The translations under genes and the position numbers were made by a program. From contig NZ_CP106759.1 of the NCBI RefSeq assembly GCF_025642255.1, positions 2,507,501-2,571,500 of the forward strand: 64,000 bases of DNA. The letters run 5' to 3'. The DNA comes from Stenotrophomonas maltophilia (lineage in GTDB: Bacteria > Pseudomonadota > Gammaproteobacteria > Xanthomonadales > Xanthomonadaceae). The notes beneath the pieces are model-generated. The model saw only the letters and a program-made list of their open reading frames with translations, had not been told where the DNA came from and did not search any database. Positions 45,866 through 56,179 of this stretch are shown piece by piece (the stretch's first letter is position 1; each line of letters starts with the position of its first letter).

Positions 45866-47548
45866 TTAACGATTCCCCCGCCTCTCAAAACTTGGGAGCC
45901 ATCTTTTGAGCGCCTGAACCAAATCAGCATCACCTTTCCGAAGCAATGCGCGCACTCGGTCCAAGTAGGAAGGTCTCGTAATCCCAAAGTATCTATTTAC
46001 CTTCCCAACCAGCCCCTTATGATTGAAAACTCTAAGAACGCCAGTGTAGTCACCTTCTGCCAAAATTTTCTCCGCGCTGCTTATGTGGCCAAGATAAATT
46101 GACTCGACATTCAATCCCGCCACCGCTTCGCTCAAGCCCCTAGACATGTCCGCAAGAGCGCCCATGCCACTAAAGCGCTCCAATGACATCACAAGGTCCC
46201 GCCGAGTCAGCGCGAGAGCATGCTCCGTCTTCAATCGCTCAAACTCTGCAAAAACAGACCGCTTTATATCGTCTATTGCCGACTGCTCGACCCCGAGGCG
46301 AGACGCCATCACATTCAGGACTTCAGGCAGAAGAAACAGATTTTCTATTTCCGCCACATGAGGAGTCCAGACATTTGAACGGCGGTAGCTAATCATCCGA
46401 TCATCAGTCAAATAGTCCCTATCAATGATACCGAAACACTCAATATGATGGAAATCGCTACTCCGTCCGAAAGCCTTAGTTGCTGATATGACATCCAAAC
46501 AGCCGCCTACCGGCCTGACCGCGAACCCGGGGTAGACGGCGCTATAAACGTCTACATCTACTGAACCCGAAACGCCTTCGACAAAAATCACAGGGCGGCG
46601 AGCGCCAAGCACCTCTAGGTAGATGACGGCAGGAACCCCCTCATCATCAGCGACCTGCAACCAATCAAAGTTACTTCCATCCGCGCTTTTTAGCCAAACT
46701 TTTGTTGAGCCAGTTCTGCTCTCCGCAAACCCTATGTCATGCGTCACATACAAGAACTGGCAATCAGCACGCTCACGCTCGAGCGCGTCCCACAACTTCT
46801 TCTGTATAGAGCGATGAAGATGCAACTCTGGTTCATCAACAACGATGATTGCTCCAGTTCGCGCACATAAGCAGTTCCCTATTAGGTAGAAGACCGCCCG
46901 TTCACCATCGCTCATGCGGCTTGCCAGATAAGATTCAGCGCCCTCTGTAAGCGGCCTTGCTCTGACCTCGCCGCTCCCAAACACCACTTCACGATGGGTC
47001 AATACACTGCTCCAAACCCTAGCTGCCTTTTTCAATATAGTCTCAGGCGAATCAATACGCTCATTGGTCGCGTCATACATCTCCTGGAACTTGATGAGCT
47101 GTGTGTAGTTCTCCGAGAACATCAGCACCAATAAACGATCAAAATCGGATACTGGCGCAGTAGCCGCGCTGTCTGAGTCAGCACCACCATATCGACTGTT
47201 TAATCTATGAATGTGCCTATTCTGCTCCCACGTCTGCTCATCCCAGTGAGACGGCCTATCCGACCAAATAAATGAGTCAGTTGCAGCTTGCAGGCCGACC
47301 GGACTAACGGATGAAGGAAGCCTGATATTTCGCTGGGCTGGAATCCTGTGAACCAAGTCCCTCTGAGGGCCTTTGGTTTCTAACCAAGCCCCGAGACGGG
47401 TTTTCCCTGAGCCATTTGCCCCTACGATTACTATACTCGGACTGGCACTCAACGCCGATTCAGTCTGCTCGACGTTTGTCGATGTGGGGAAATACACAAG
47501 TCTATCCACGTTTCCTCGCCCTCCGCGTTTGATTGACACGTAAAGCAA
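45866..47548 (-). CDS. ABC-type ATPase fused to a TOPRIM (DUF4435-like) domain, phage-defence candidate
   Basis: 560 residues, TTG start at 47548 or GTG at 47539. AAA/ABC part: Walker A VGANGSGKT (42-50), signature RMSDGERAVF (211-220), Walker B IIVVDEPELHLH (234-245), H-loop YVTHD. TOPRIM part: VIFVEGVSG (Glu324) and FGIIDRDYL (Asp376, Asp378), with GGCLDVISATKAFGR between. This is the architecture of PARIS-type AriA-AriB merged into one chain, or of OLD-like nucleases. It sits in a tRNA-adjacent island and has AT-richer codons than its surroundings. Which system it belongs to is inference. Confidence 0.8.
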   Translation of the reverse strand: MLYVSIKRGGRGNVDRLVYFPTSTNVEQTESALSASPSIVIVGANGSGKTRLGAWLETKGPQRDLVHRIPAQRNIRLPSSVSPVGLQAATDSFIWSDRPSHWDEQTWEQNRHIHRLNSRYGGADSDSAATAPVSDFDRLLVLMFSENYTQLIKFQEMYDATNERIDSPETILKKAARVWSSVLTHREVVFGSGEVRARPLTEGAESYLASRMSDGERAVFYLIGNCLCARTGAIIVVDEPELHLHRSIQKKLWDALERERADCQFLYVTHDIGFAESRTGSTKVWLKSADGSNFDWLQVADDEGVPAVIYLEVLGARRPVIFVEGVSGSVDVDVYSAVYPGFAVRPVGGCLDVISATKAFGRSSDFHHIECFGIIDRDYLTDDRMISYRRSNVWTPHVAEIENLFLLPEVLNVMASRLGVEQSAIDDIKRSVFAEFERLKTEHALALTRRDLVMSLERFSGMGALADMSRGLSEAVAGLNVESIYLGHISSAEKILAEGDYTGVLRVFNHKGLVGKVNRYFGITRPSYLDRVRALLRKGDADLVQALKRWLPSFERRGNR

Positions 47549-47782
47549 ACACGCTTACATCAGCCTTAGTCAATAGACAGACTGCCTCATGACTAACGAG
47601 AGACAAAAATTAGTGCACGCGAGGGGTCTTACGCCTCGCTCCTGTTGCGCCAAGCCTCTCTAATCACGGAGCTGCGACAGACCGGTGTTTTGTCCTAACA
47701 ACCCAGAGAGAAACACTAACACTCTCAATGTTCATTTATTTGACGCTCATCTTTTCAGCGATTACTTGTTAGCTTGAAGAAG

Positions 47783-49257
47783 TTAAACAGTACGGCTAAA
47801 AGTTGCCGATCTGATTCCAGACGATGCCGAGCAGACTCCACTTAGCTTTTCATTGAAAGTAAACTTTCTTCCATAAGTCGAGTGATGCTCGTCATCGAGT
47901 TCATGGCCAACGAACTTTGCACGGAGCTCTGAAACCACACCGACACCCTGTAGCTCCCGGATAAAAGTGTTGCGGAGAGAATGAAACCCGCGCTTCGCTG
48001 GTTCCCAACCCTTCCCCACCTCGGCCAGATGCCGACTGACAGCCTTGGTGCTCCAGTTGCCCTGCGCGTTAACGGCGGTGGCCTTCGCGGCTGGGTAGAG
48101 CCTGCTTTCACCAGCCTTCCGCTTATCGTCCACCCATCCCAGGAAGCCTATCTTTAGCAGCTCAGGATGGAACAGGACCGTCCGAAGGCTGAGCTCAGTT
48201 TTCACTTCCTGGTGCTCGCCTTCGTCCGATACCTGGATGCACAGGATGCCGTCTTCCTCGAACACGTCGTTGATCAGAAGCTGGCCAACTTCCGAAGCCC
48301 TCGCTCCCGTGTAAAGCCCGAGCAGCGACGCCCACCGAGCAGACTCTGACAGCTTGGCCAAGGCTTCGGGCGCGAACAAAGCCTGGATCTGCGCCCTACC
48401 ATAGGCTTTGAACCCGAGCTTCTTCCGAGCCCGCTTCTCATGCTGGGAGTCGCTGACATGGCTGGATGCAGGATTGTCGCCTTTCGGGTAGTCGCCCGAC
48501 GCCATGACCCACTCGAAGAAGCGACCTTTTCCACCGATGTAGCTCTGCTTGTTCGTGAGCGTCGGGGTCGAAGCGCCCTTCTCGCGCATGTCTTGATCCC
48601 ACCGCGCCAAATCTGATCGGGTGATGGCATGGACCTTTGCCTTCGGGCCCAGGAATGCCACAGCGCCTCGATGGCGGTCTTCTTGATGGTGTAGGTCTTG
48701 GGCAGCGTGGAGCCCTTGAAGGTCGATAGGAGCGCATCCCGAGCCCTGCCCAAGGTCATCGTTTCAAGTGCTGGAACTGAGGCTTGCCGCACAGGGCTGG
48801 CTTGGTGCGATGCTCCGAATGAGTTGAAGGCGGAAACTGGGAGCCGCCATGCTTGGGCGGTTGCCCCACCCCGTGATTCCAGTTCCATCAACTGCCGATA
48901 AAGCTTTAGGTCCTTCGGGCTGTCGATCTGCCACTGCTCGGTCACCCTCCCATTCGGTTGACGGGTGCGGTTGAGCGTCAGTTCTTGCAGGTTCTCGGCG
49001 CTCGTCAGTCGAGCAGTAAGCAGGTCAGCGTCCGATTTGCTGAGCTTGGCCACTCGTTGATCCTTCAACTGTGCGAAGAGCCGAGCATAGCCCGCCCCAA
49101 GCACGACTGCTTGCACGTGTGCCTGGGCTAGGTCTTTTGTTCGAGGGGTGCGCTTGATGAGCCGGCAATCGAGCACGGCTTGAAGATCGACAGGGACACG
49201 CTGGACGAACGACCAACGGCCGGTGGATGACCGGCTCAAGTGACGGCGGATGCACAT
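47783..49257 (-). pseudogene. Site-specific tyrosine integrase, frameshifted
   Basis: The N-terminal half (MCIRRHLSRSSTGRWSFVQR, Arm and core-binding regions) and the catalytic half (HAITRSDLARWD onward) are in different frames. The break is near 48660, at GCGCTGTGGCATTC; one added base would join EAL to VAFLGPKAKVHAI. The catalytic part has TGARASEVGQL (Arg), GFHSLRNTF (His-x-x-Arg), VGHELD (His) and TYGRKF (Tyr). It lies 84 bases from tRNA-Ser, the normal place for a DUF6538-type phage/ICE integrase. Inactive unless the frameshift is an assembly error. Confidence 0.85.
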
Positions 49258-49340
49258 GCGAGTGTTTCCTCTGCATGCTTCCTGCTTTCCAATCCGCTCA
49301 AAACGTGATTTCAAATAAAAATCAACGAGTTAAGATCGAT

Positions 49341-49430
49341 TGGCGGAGAGAGTGGGATTCGAACCCACGGAAGGTTTAACCCTTCGCCGGTTTTCAAGAC
49401 CGGTGCCTTAAACCGCTCGGCCATCTCTCC
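49341..49430 (-). tRNA. tRNA-Ser(UGA)
   Basis: 90 bases including encoded CCA. Acceptor arm GGAGAGA/TCTCTCC, D-arm with GGCCGAGCGGTTTAAGGC, anticodon loop CTTGAAA (anticodon TGA), a long variable arm typical of serine tRNA, T-loop GTTCGAATC. The 3' end faces the integrase, so it is the likely attB of the island to the left. Confidence 0.95.
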
Positions 49431-49535
49431 GTATCGGCCCGGCACTGCTGGCCGGGCACGCATTCTCGCACGGCCGGGCGATTTGCCCAAGACCGTCGTC
49501 GCGGCCGGGGCTGGCCCGGCGTTACCGCTTCAGGC

Positions 49536-50528
49536 TCAGCCCGCATCCACCGCCAGCGCACCCAGCGCGCTGGCCTTGATGCGCTCCTTGGCCTTCTCGC
49601 AGGCGCCATCGCAATGCAGGCGCGAGGCCTCCAGCTGCGGCGGCAGGTGCTCGGCCAGGAAATCGATGAACACGCGCACCGCCGGCAGCAGGCCCCGACG
49701 CGAGGCAAACACGGCGTGGCACACGCCCTGCGGCAGCGACCAGTCCGGCAACACCACCTCCAGTTCGCCATTGCGCACAGCATCGGCGCACACGGTTTCC
49801 GGCAGCATGGTGATGCCGAAGCCGTCCTTCACCATGCTCTGCAGCAGCGGGAAGTCGAAGCCGGCCACGCGCGGCTGCAGGTCCACCCGGCGCACTTCGC
49901 CTTCCGGGCCATGCAGTTCCCAGCGCTGGCGCGCCTCGTCCTCGCTGATGCTGAGGGTGACGTGCTGGGTCAGCTCTTCCGGCTCCTTCGGGCGGCCGGC
50001 GCGGTCCAGGTACTTCGGGCTGGCCACCAGCAGTTCCTGCACCTGGCCGAAGCTGCGCATCACCAGGCTGCCATCGTCGTCCAGGCGCGAGCGCACGCGC
50101 AGGGCCACGTCGTAGCCTTCGTTGATGATGTCCACGCGGCGGTTGCTGATGTTCAGCTGCAGCCGCACCTTCGGGTACTGCTCGAGGAACTTGGGCAGCA
50201 GCTTGGGCAGCTGCATCTGCGCCAACGACACCGGCACGCTGGCGCGGACCACGCCGCGCGGCTCCGCACTGAGGCGGTCCACCACTTCGCGTGCGGCCTG
50301 TGCTTCGGCCAGCATGGTCTGGGCGTGACGGTGCACGCTGGTGCCGACATCGGTGACCGCGAAGCGGCGCGTGGAGCGCTGCAGCAGGCGCACGCCCAGG
50401 TCGGTCTCCAGCTGGCTGATGCGGCGGCTCAGGCGTGACTTGGGGATGCCCAGGGCGCGCTCGGCCGCGGCGAACCCGCCGTGGTCGACCACCATCGCGA
50501 AGTAGTACAGATCATTCAGGTCATGCAT
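49536..50528 (-). CDS. LysR-family transcriptional regulator
   Basis: 330 residues. The N-terminal winged helix has LNDLYYFAMVVDHGGFAAAE and LGIPKSRLSRRISQLETDLG. The effector domain begins VRASVPVSLAQMQLPKLLPK. It is divergent from azoR with 124 bp between the starts, a standard LysR arrangement, so azoR is its likely target. It resembles the DsdC/YafC-like group of LysR proteins that regulate quinone or azo-compound reductases. The inducing ligand is unknown. Confidence 0.9.
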   Translation of the reverse strand: MHDLNDLYYFAMVVDHGGFAAAERALGIPKSRLSRRISQLETDLGVRLLQRSTRRFAVTDVGTSVHRHAQTMLAEAQAAREVVDRLSAEPRGVVRASVPVSLAQMQLPKLLPKFLEQYPKVRLQLNISNRRVDIINEGYDVALRVRSRLDDDGSLVMRSFGQVQELLVASPKYLDRAGRPKEPEELTQHVTLSISEDEARQRWELHGPEGEVRRVDLQPRVAGFDFPLLQSMVKDGFGITMLPETVCADAVRNGELEVVLPDWSLPQGVCHAVFASRRGLLPAVRVFIDFLAEHLPPQLEASRLHCDGACEKAKERIKASALGALAVDAG

Positions 50529-50652
50529 ACCCGAGTTCCATATCTAGAACAATACGTGGCATTCAACCACCTTTATTCCGCCTTTGCAACAACCTATCGT
50601 TCTCTCCGTCGGCGGCAAACCCGCCCTTCCTTCCAGAACATAGGTGACTGCC

Positions 50653-51240
50653 ATGAAGCTTCTGCATCTCGACGCCAGCGTGCTTGGCGACAATTCCGTC
50701 TCCCGCCAGCTGTCGGCAGCGGTGGTGGCCCGGTTCAAGGACCAGATCGACGGCCTGCAGGTCGATTATCGCGATCTTGACGCCAATCCGGTACCGCATC
50801 TGCGCAGCAGCTCGCTGGCCAAGACCGATGCGGCCGAGGCGACCGACGCTGAACAGGTGATGCAGCAGTTCCTCGATGCCGACGTGGTGGTGATCGGCGC
50901 GCCGATGTACAACTTCAGCATCCCCTCCACCCTGAAGGCCTGGATCGACCGCGTGGCCGTGGCCGGCCGCACCTTCAAGTACACCGAGAATGGCCCGGTG
51001 GGTCTGGCCGGTGGCAAGCGGGTGATCATCGCCAGCAGCCGTGGCGGCATCTACACCGATTCGCCGGCCGACTTCCAGGAGCCGTTCCTGCGCCAGGTGT
51101 TCGCCTTCATGGGCATCAATGAGGTCGAGTTCGTGCGTGCCGAGGGCATCGCCTACTCGCCGCAGCACCGCGAAGACGCCATTGCCGGTGCACTGGCTGC
51201 ACTGCCCTCGCATGAGGCGGCGGAAGCGGCAGCGGCGTGA
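50653..51240 (+). CDS. azoR: FMN-dependent NADH-azoreductase
   Basis: 195 residues of flavodoxin-like fold. KLLHLDASVLGDNSVSRQLS is the phosphate-binding loop, DVVVIGAPMYNFSIPSTLKA binds FMN, and FKYTENGPVGLAGGKRVIIA and SSRGGIYTD complete the site. It reduces azo dyes and quinones with NADH. TAGGTG precedes the ATG. Transcribed away from a LysR regulator. A strong terminator follows about 90 bases after the stop. Confidence 0.93.
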   Translation: MKLLHLDASVLGDNSVSRQLSAAVVARFKDQIDGLQVDYRDLDANPVPHLRSSSLAKTDAAEATDAEQVMQQFLDADVVVIGAPMYNFSIPSTLKAWIDRVAVAGRTFKYTENGPVGLAGGKRVIIASSRGGIYTDSPADFQEPFLRQVFAFMGINEVEFVRAEGIAYSPQHREDAIAGALAALPSHEAAEAAAA

Positions 51241-51325
51241 CGCGTTCCAGCGTTCAGCGCCCCTCTCTCCTCGTCTGGGCGTTGAACGCGGGCCGGGATT
51301 CCCCTCCCCCTCCCGGCCCACCCCG

Positions 51326-51354
51326 ACGGCCCCGCAATGCGGGGCCGTTTTTTT
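51326..51354 (+). terminator. Rho-independent terminator after azoR
   Basis: ACGGCCCCGC, loop AAT, GCGGGGCCGT, then TTTTTTT: textbook stem and U-run. Confidence 0.92.
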
Positions 51355-51371
51355 GTGGCCCGGTTCCCGCC

Positions 51372-51429
51372 CGCCGGGCATGGCCCGGCGCTACCACACC
51401 GATCGGGTAGCGCCGGGCCATGCCCGGCG
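51372..51429. repeat. SMAG palindrome pair
   Basis: CGCCGGGCATGGCCCGGCGC with TAC (51372-51394) and GTAGCGCCGGGCCATGCCCG with GCG (51407-51429), head to head, just upstream of the SH3-like gene. Confidence 0.7.
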
Positions 51430-51447
51430 GAGACGGTACAGTGGGCC

Positions 51448-51798
51448 ATGAACTACATCGTGACGACCACGCACCGCAGCGAATTCCCACACCCGATCAC
51501 CCTGCTCCGCGGCCAGGCGCTGGTGGTAGGCGAGCGCTATGAAGGCCCGGAGGGCTGGGAGGACTGGTTCCTGTGCCAGGCCGAGGGGCAGCAGCCTGGA
51601 TTCGTGCCGGCACCGGTGATCGGTCGCGATGCGCAGGGTGACGCGCTTGCCACCGCGGATTACTGCGCGCGGGAGCTGGATGTGAATCCGGGGCAGAGGC
51701 TGCGCCGGCTGCGCACACTGAATGGTTGGGCGTGGTGCATGCCCGAGGCGGGCGAAGCGGGATGGGTGCCGTTGGAGAAGGTGCGGGTTGTGGAGTGA
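51448..51798 (+). CDS. SH3-like hypothetical protein
   Basis: 116 residues from the ATG at 51448. Two repeated beta modules: FPHPITLLRGQALVVGERYE with WFLCQAEGQQPGFVPAPVIG, and LDVNPGQRLRRLRTLNGWAW with MPEAGEAGWVPLEKVRVVE. The G-W/FVP pattern in each resembles variant SH3 folds. Function unknown; soluble, no signal peptide. The reading frame stays open upstream through the SMAG pair, but that is not coding. Confidence 0.72.
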   Translation: MNYIVTTTHRSEFPHPITLLRGQALVVGERYEGPEGWEDWFLCQAEGQQPGFVPAPVIGRDAQGDALATADYCARELDVNPGQRLRRLRTLNGWAWCMPEAGEAGWVPLEKVRVVE

Positions 51799-51809
51799 TC
51801 GCGGGGCTC

Positions 51810-51886
51810 ATCCACGCAAGGCGTGGATGTAGCCGCATTGCAGATCCACGCCATGCGTGGATTCGGTGCCATGCAAGCATGGCACC
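51810..51886. repeat. Three adjacent small palindromes of the GTGGAT/GGTGCC SMAG type
   Basis: ATCCACGCAAGGCGTGGAT (51810-51828), ATCCACGCCATGCGTGGAT (51844-51862) and GGTGCCATGCAAGCATGGCA with CC (51865-51886), between the SH3-like gene and serS. Confidence 0.6.
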
Positions 51887-51901
51887 CACCTGAGCCGGTT
51901 G

Positions 51902-53224
<1,323 letters not shown>

Positions 53225-53295
53225 TTATGCGGATTTCTGCCGCCCGGTTCATTCGGGCCGTGGCAGAATCGGGCTATTCCGTACTGGTCCGGTCC

Positions 53296-53934
53296 ATGTC
53301 TGCACCCCGCTCGTCGTCCGCCAAGTCGTTCACTGTGCATATTCCGCGCAACGCCCTGAAGATCGCCGGCATCGCTTTCGGCGTGGGGGTGCTGCTGTTC
53401 GTGGTGGTCTGGCTGACCGGCCGCGACAAGGAATTCTTCCGCGCCGACCCTGCGGCACAGACGCCGCAGGAAACCGCCCAGGTGGAGCCTCTGCCGGAAC
53501 CCCTGCCGGCGGCAGCCGGGTCCAGCGACATGCCCGACGCCAAGCCGGCGCCGGCACCGGAAGACGCCCCGAAGCTGGTGGAAACCGCTCCGCCCCCGCC
53601 GCCTGCAATGGCTGAACCGGCACCCGCTGCGCCCGGCACCGTGCCGGCCGCCGGTGGCGGCAGCCAGCCCATGCCGATCGCGGGCCAATCGCCGCCGCCG
53701 GCCTATCCAGCCGCCGCACTGCGTGCGGGCGAAACCGGCAGTGTGGTGGTGCGGGTGGAGGTGGACGCTACGGGCTATCCGAACAACGTCACCGTCATCC
53801 AGCGCAGCGGCTCGCGTGACCTGGACCGCGCAGCGACCGACGCGGTGCGCCGCTGGCGCTTCACCCCGGCGCAGAGCAACGGGCAGGCGGTGCCGGGCAC
53901 CATTGAAGTGCCGTTCGACTTCAAGACGCAGTAA
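53296..53934 (+). CDS. TonB-family energy transducer (first of two)
   Basis: 212 residues from the ATG at 53296. One membrane helix (about 20-40, IAGIAFGVGVLLFVVVWLTG), a Pro/Ala/Glu-rich periplasmic spacer, and a TonB C-terminal domain: PPPAYPAAALRAGETGSVVV, VEVDATGYPNNVTVIQRSGS, RDLDRAATDAVRRWRFTPAQ. It would pass proton-motive force to outer-membrane receptors such as the one at 25.1 kb. No exbB/exbD are adjacent. Divergent from serS with about 110 bp between them. Confidence 0.87.
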   Translation: MSAPRSSSAKSFTVHIPRNALKIAGIAFGVGVLLFVVVWLTGRDKEFFRADPAAQTPQETAQVEPLPEPLPAAAGSSDMPDAKPAPAPEDAPKLVETAPPPPPAMAEPAPAAPGTVPAAGGGSQPMPIAGQSPPPAYPAAALRAGETGSVVVRVEVDATGYPNNVTVIQRSGSRDLDRAATDAVRRWRFTPAQSNGQAVPGTIEVPFDFKTQ

Positions 53935-54053
53935 CTGAACGCATACCGGAAGGCAAACTGAACCCTCCCGGTTGCGTTGACGCAACACTGACACTTTTCT
54001 TCGTGGCCTCGGGCAACACTCGGCACGTCGTCAACCGACGTAAGGAGTTTGCG

Positions 54054-54623
54054 ATGACTGTCACCACCCATGAAGACCTTCATTCGCCGCAGATGCAGCA
54101 GGACGGTACGCCGCGCCGGGCCACATCGCCTTGGCTGTGGGTCGCGCTGATCGTGGCGATGTTCGCGGCCGCGCTGCTCTGGCTGCGCTATTCCGGACCG
54201 GATGAGGTGGCGCCTGCACCGGTCGGCGAGCGCATGCTGCCAGCCACCGAACAGACGCCTGTTGCCGAAACGGCACCGCCTGCCGTACGACAGGCCACGC
54301 CGGCCACGAGCGAGCGCAAGGCAGTGCCGGCGGTGCGCAACCGCGAGGCGCGCCCGCTCGCCAGCAACAGCAAGCCGGACTATCCGGCAGCTGCGCTTCG
54401 TAACGGTGTGCAGGGCAGCGTGATCGCCAGCCTTGATGTGGATACCCGCGGCAACGTCACCAATGCCGCGATCGTGTCGCGCAGTGGCGAACGCAGCCGT
54501 GACCTGGATCGTGCGGTCCTGCGCACGGTGCAGAACTGGAAGTTCCAGCCGGCCATGCAGGATGGCCGTGCCGTGGCCAGTGTGGTGCGGGTCCCGGTGG
54601 ATTTCCGTACCGAGCAGCGTTGA
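54054..54623 (+). CDS. TonB-family energy transducer (second of two)
   Basis: 189 residues, TAAGGAG upstream. Membrane helix near 24-45 (SPWLWVALIVAMFAAALLWL), short spacer, and TonB domain with KPDYPAAALRNGVQGSVIAS, LDVDTRGNVTNAAIVSRSGE and RSRDLDRAVLRTVQNWKFQP. It shares the same C-terminal block with the first copy but the N-terminal halves differ, so the pair probably arose by duplication and then specialised. A terminator follows 27 bases past the stop. Confidence 0.87.
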   Translation: MTVTTHEDLHSPQMQQDGTPRRATSPWLWVALIVAMFAAALLWLRYSGPDEVAPAPVGERMLPATEQTPVAETAPPAVRQATPATSERKAVPAVRNREARPLASNSKPDYPAAALRNGVQGSVIASLDVDTRGNVTNAAIVSRSGERSRDLDRAVLRTVQNWKFQPAMQDGRAVASVVRVPVDFRTEQR

Positions 54624-54649
54624 TCGCGGACGAGGGGTTCGTGATGTTC

Positions 54650-54671
54650 GACGGAGGCTTCGGCCTCCGTC
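54650..54671 (+). terminator. Rho-independent terminator after the second TonB-like gene
   Basis: GACGGAGGC, loop TTCG (extra-stable tetraloop), GCCTCCGTC, then ATTTTATG. Confidence 0.88.
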
Positions 54672-54688
54672 ATTTTATGCGGAAAAGC

Positions 54689-54783
54689 GTGCCAACCAAG
54701 GTTGGCACCTACCGGGCGATATGAGCGTGCCAACCAAGGTTGGCACCTACCGCGCAATGCGATCCGCCGGGCATGGCCCGGCG
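54689..54783. repeat. Two tandem GTGCCAACC palindromes and one CCGGGCATGG palindrome (SMAG type)
   Basis: GTGCCAACCAAGGTTGGCAC plus CTAC occurs at 54689-54712 and, identical, at 54727-54750. A third palindrome, CGCCGGGCATGGCCCGGCG, is at 54765-54783. They lie between two convergent transcription units. Confidence 0.75.
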
Positions 54784-54796
54784 GTTGCGGTGCAGG

Positions 54797-56104
54797 TCAG
54801 GCCAGGTTGAATCCGGCGCTGCGTGCCAGGCCGTCGAAGTCGGGGAACGAGGTGGCCACGTTGGCGATGTCGTTGATCCGTACTTCGCCGTCGCTGATCT
54901 GGCCGGCAATGGCAAAGGCCATGGCGATGCGATGGTCGCCGTGGCTTTCGATGGTGCCGCTGCCCAGACGGGTGCCGCCATGCAGGGTGGCGCCGTCTTC
55001 GGTTTCATCCACCTGCATGCCCAGCGCGCGCAGGCCGGTGGCCATCGCTGCCAGGCGATCCGATTCCTTCACCCGCAGCTCTGCTGCGCCGCTCACCACG
55101 GTCCTGCCTTCGGCGGCGGCGGCGGCGACGAACAGTGCCGGAAATTCATCGATCATGTCCGGCACCAGCGCTTCGGGAATGCGCGCGCCCTTCAGCGGCG
55201 CGTAGCGCACCACCAGGTCAGCGACCGGCTCGCCGCCCTGCTCGGCTGGATTTTCTTCGGTGATGTCCGCCCCCATCAGCCGCAGTGCATGCAGCAGGCC
55301 GGTGCGACGCGGGTTCAGGCCCACCTGCTTCAGGCGCAGCTCGGAGCCGGGAATGATGCTGGCGGCCACCAGGAAGAACGCTGCCGAGGAAAAATCGGCG
55401 GGCACCGCGATGTTGGTGGCACGCAGGCGCTGGCCACCGCGCAGGCGCGCCTTGCCCGGCGAGAACTCGATCTGCACGCCGAACGCGGACAGCATGCGCT
55501 CGGTGTAGTCGCGGGTCGGGTGCGGTTCGACGACGCTGGTTTCGCCCTGTGCGTACAGGCCCGCCAGCAGCACGGCCGACTTGATCTGCGCGCTGGCCAC
55601 CGGCGAGGTGAACGCGATGCCGTGCAGTGTCTGGCCGCCGTGCACGTGGAGCGGCGGCGTGCCATCGTCCTGGGTATCGATCTTCGCGCCCATCTGCGAC
55701 AGCGGGCCGGTGACACGGCGCATCGGCCGGCCGGACAGCGATTCGTCGCCGATCAGGGTGCAGTCGAACGACTGCCCGGCCAGCAGGCCCGCCAGCAGGC
55801 GCATGCCGGTGCCGGCGTTGCCGCAGTCCAGCGCTGCGCTGGGCGCCTGCAGGCCATCGATGCCGACGCCGTGGACGATGCGCTGCGACGGGCTGGGGGT
55901 TTCGATGCGCACGCCCAGCTGGCTGAAGATGCGCGCGGTGGCGCGGGTGTCTTCGCCTTCCAGGAAACCCTCGATGTGAGAGGTGCCGTCGGCCAGTGCG
56001 GCGAACATCACCGAACGGTGCGAAACCGACTTGTCGCCGGGAATGGTGAGGCTGCCCTGCAGCGGCTGGCCCTTGCGGGCGATCCAGTGTTGCGCGTTGC
56101 TCAT
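54797..56104 (-). CDS. aroA: 3-phosphoshikimate 1-carboxyvinyltransferase (EPSP synthase)
   Basis: 435 residues. Family blocks are complete: PGDKSVSHRSVMFAALADGT, LDCGNAGTGMRLLAGLLAGQ, GDESLSGRPMRRVTGPLSQM, LRVKESDRLAAMATGLRALG and SHGDHRIAMAFAIAG. GNAGTGMR (rather than GNAGTAMR) may bear on glyphosate tolerance class. Sixth step of the shikimate pathway. It ends a serC-pheA-aroA run on the minus strand, the common gammaproteobacterial order. Confidence 0.96.
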   Translation of the reverse strand: MSNAQHWIARKGQPLQGSLTIPGDKSVSHRSVMFAALADGTSHIEGFLEGEDTRATARIFSQLGVRIETPSPSQRIVHGVGIDGLQAPSAALDCGNAGTGMRLLAGLLAGQSFDCTLIGDESLSGRPMRRVTGPLSQMGAKIDTQDDGTPPLHVHGGQTLHGIAFTSPVASAQIKSAVLLAGLYAQGETSVVEPHPTRDYTERMLSAFGVQIEFSPGKARLRGGQRLRATNIAVPADFSSAAFFLVAASIIPGSELRLKQVGLNPRRTGLLHALRLMGADITEENPAEQGGEPVADLVVRYAPLKGARIPEALVPDMIDEFPALFVAAAAAEGRTVVSGAAELRVKESDRLAAMATGLRALGMQVDETEDGATLHGGTRLGSGTIESHGDHRIAMAFAIAGQISDGEVRINDIANVATSFPDFDGLARSAGFNLA

Positions 56105-56179
56105 CGTTCGATCATTCCGTAGACGCCGGCGGGCCGGCGGTGCATCAAGGGTCGGTGGCCGCGGCCACCGCGGCAGGCA

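Noticed and set aside
49505..49524. Partial SMAG-like sequence between tRNA-Ser and the LysR gene
   Set aside because: Only a half-palindrome (GGGGCTGGCCCGGCGTTAC) remains; too degenerate to list as a feature.
54689..54750. Tandem GTGCCAACCAAGGTTGGCAC as a CRISPR array or insertion-sequence ends
   Set aside because: Only two copies, 14 bases apart, each a self-contained palindrome with terminal CTAC, as in SMAG elements; no cas or transposase gene.
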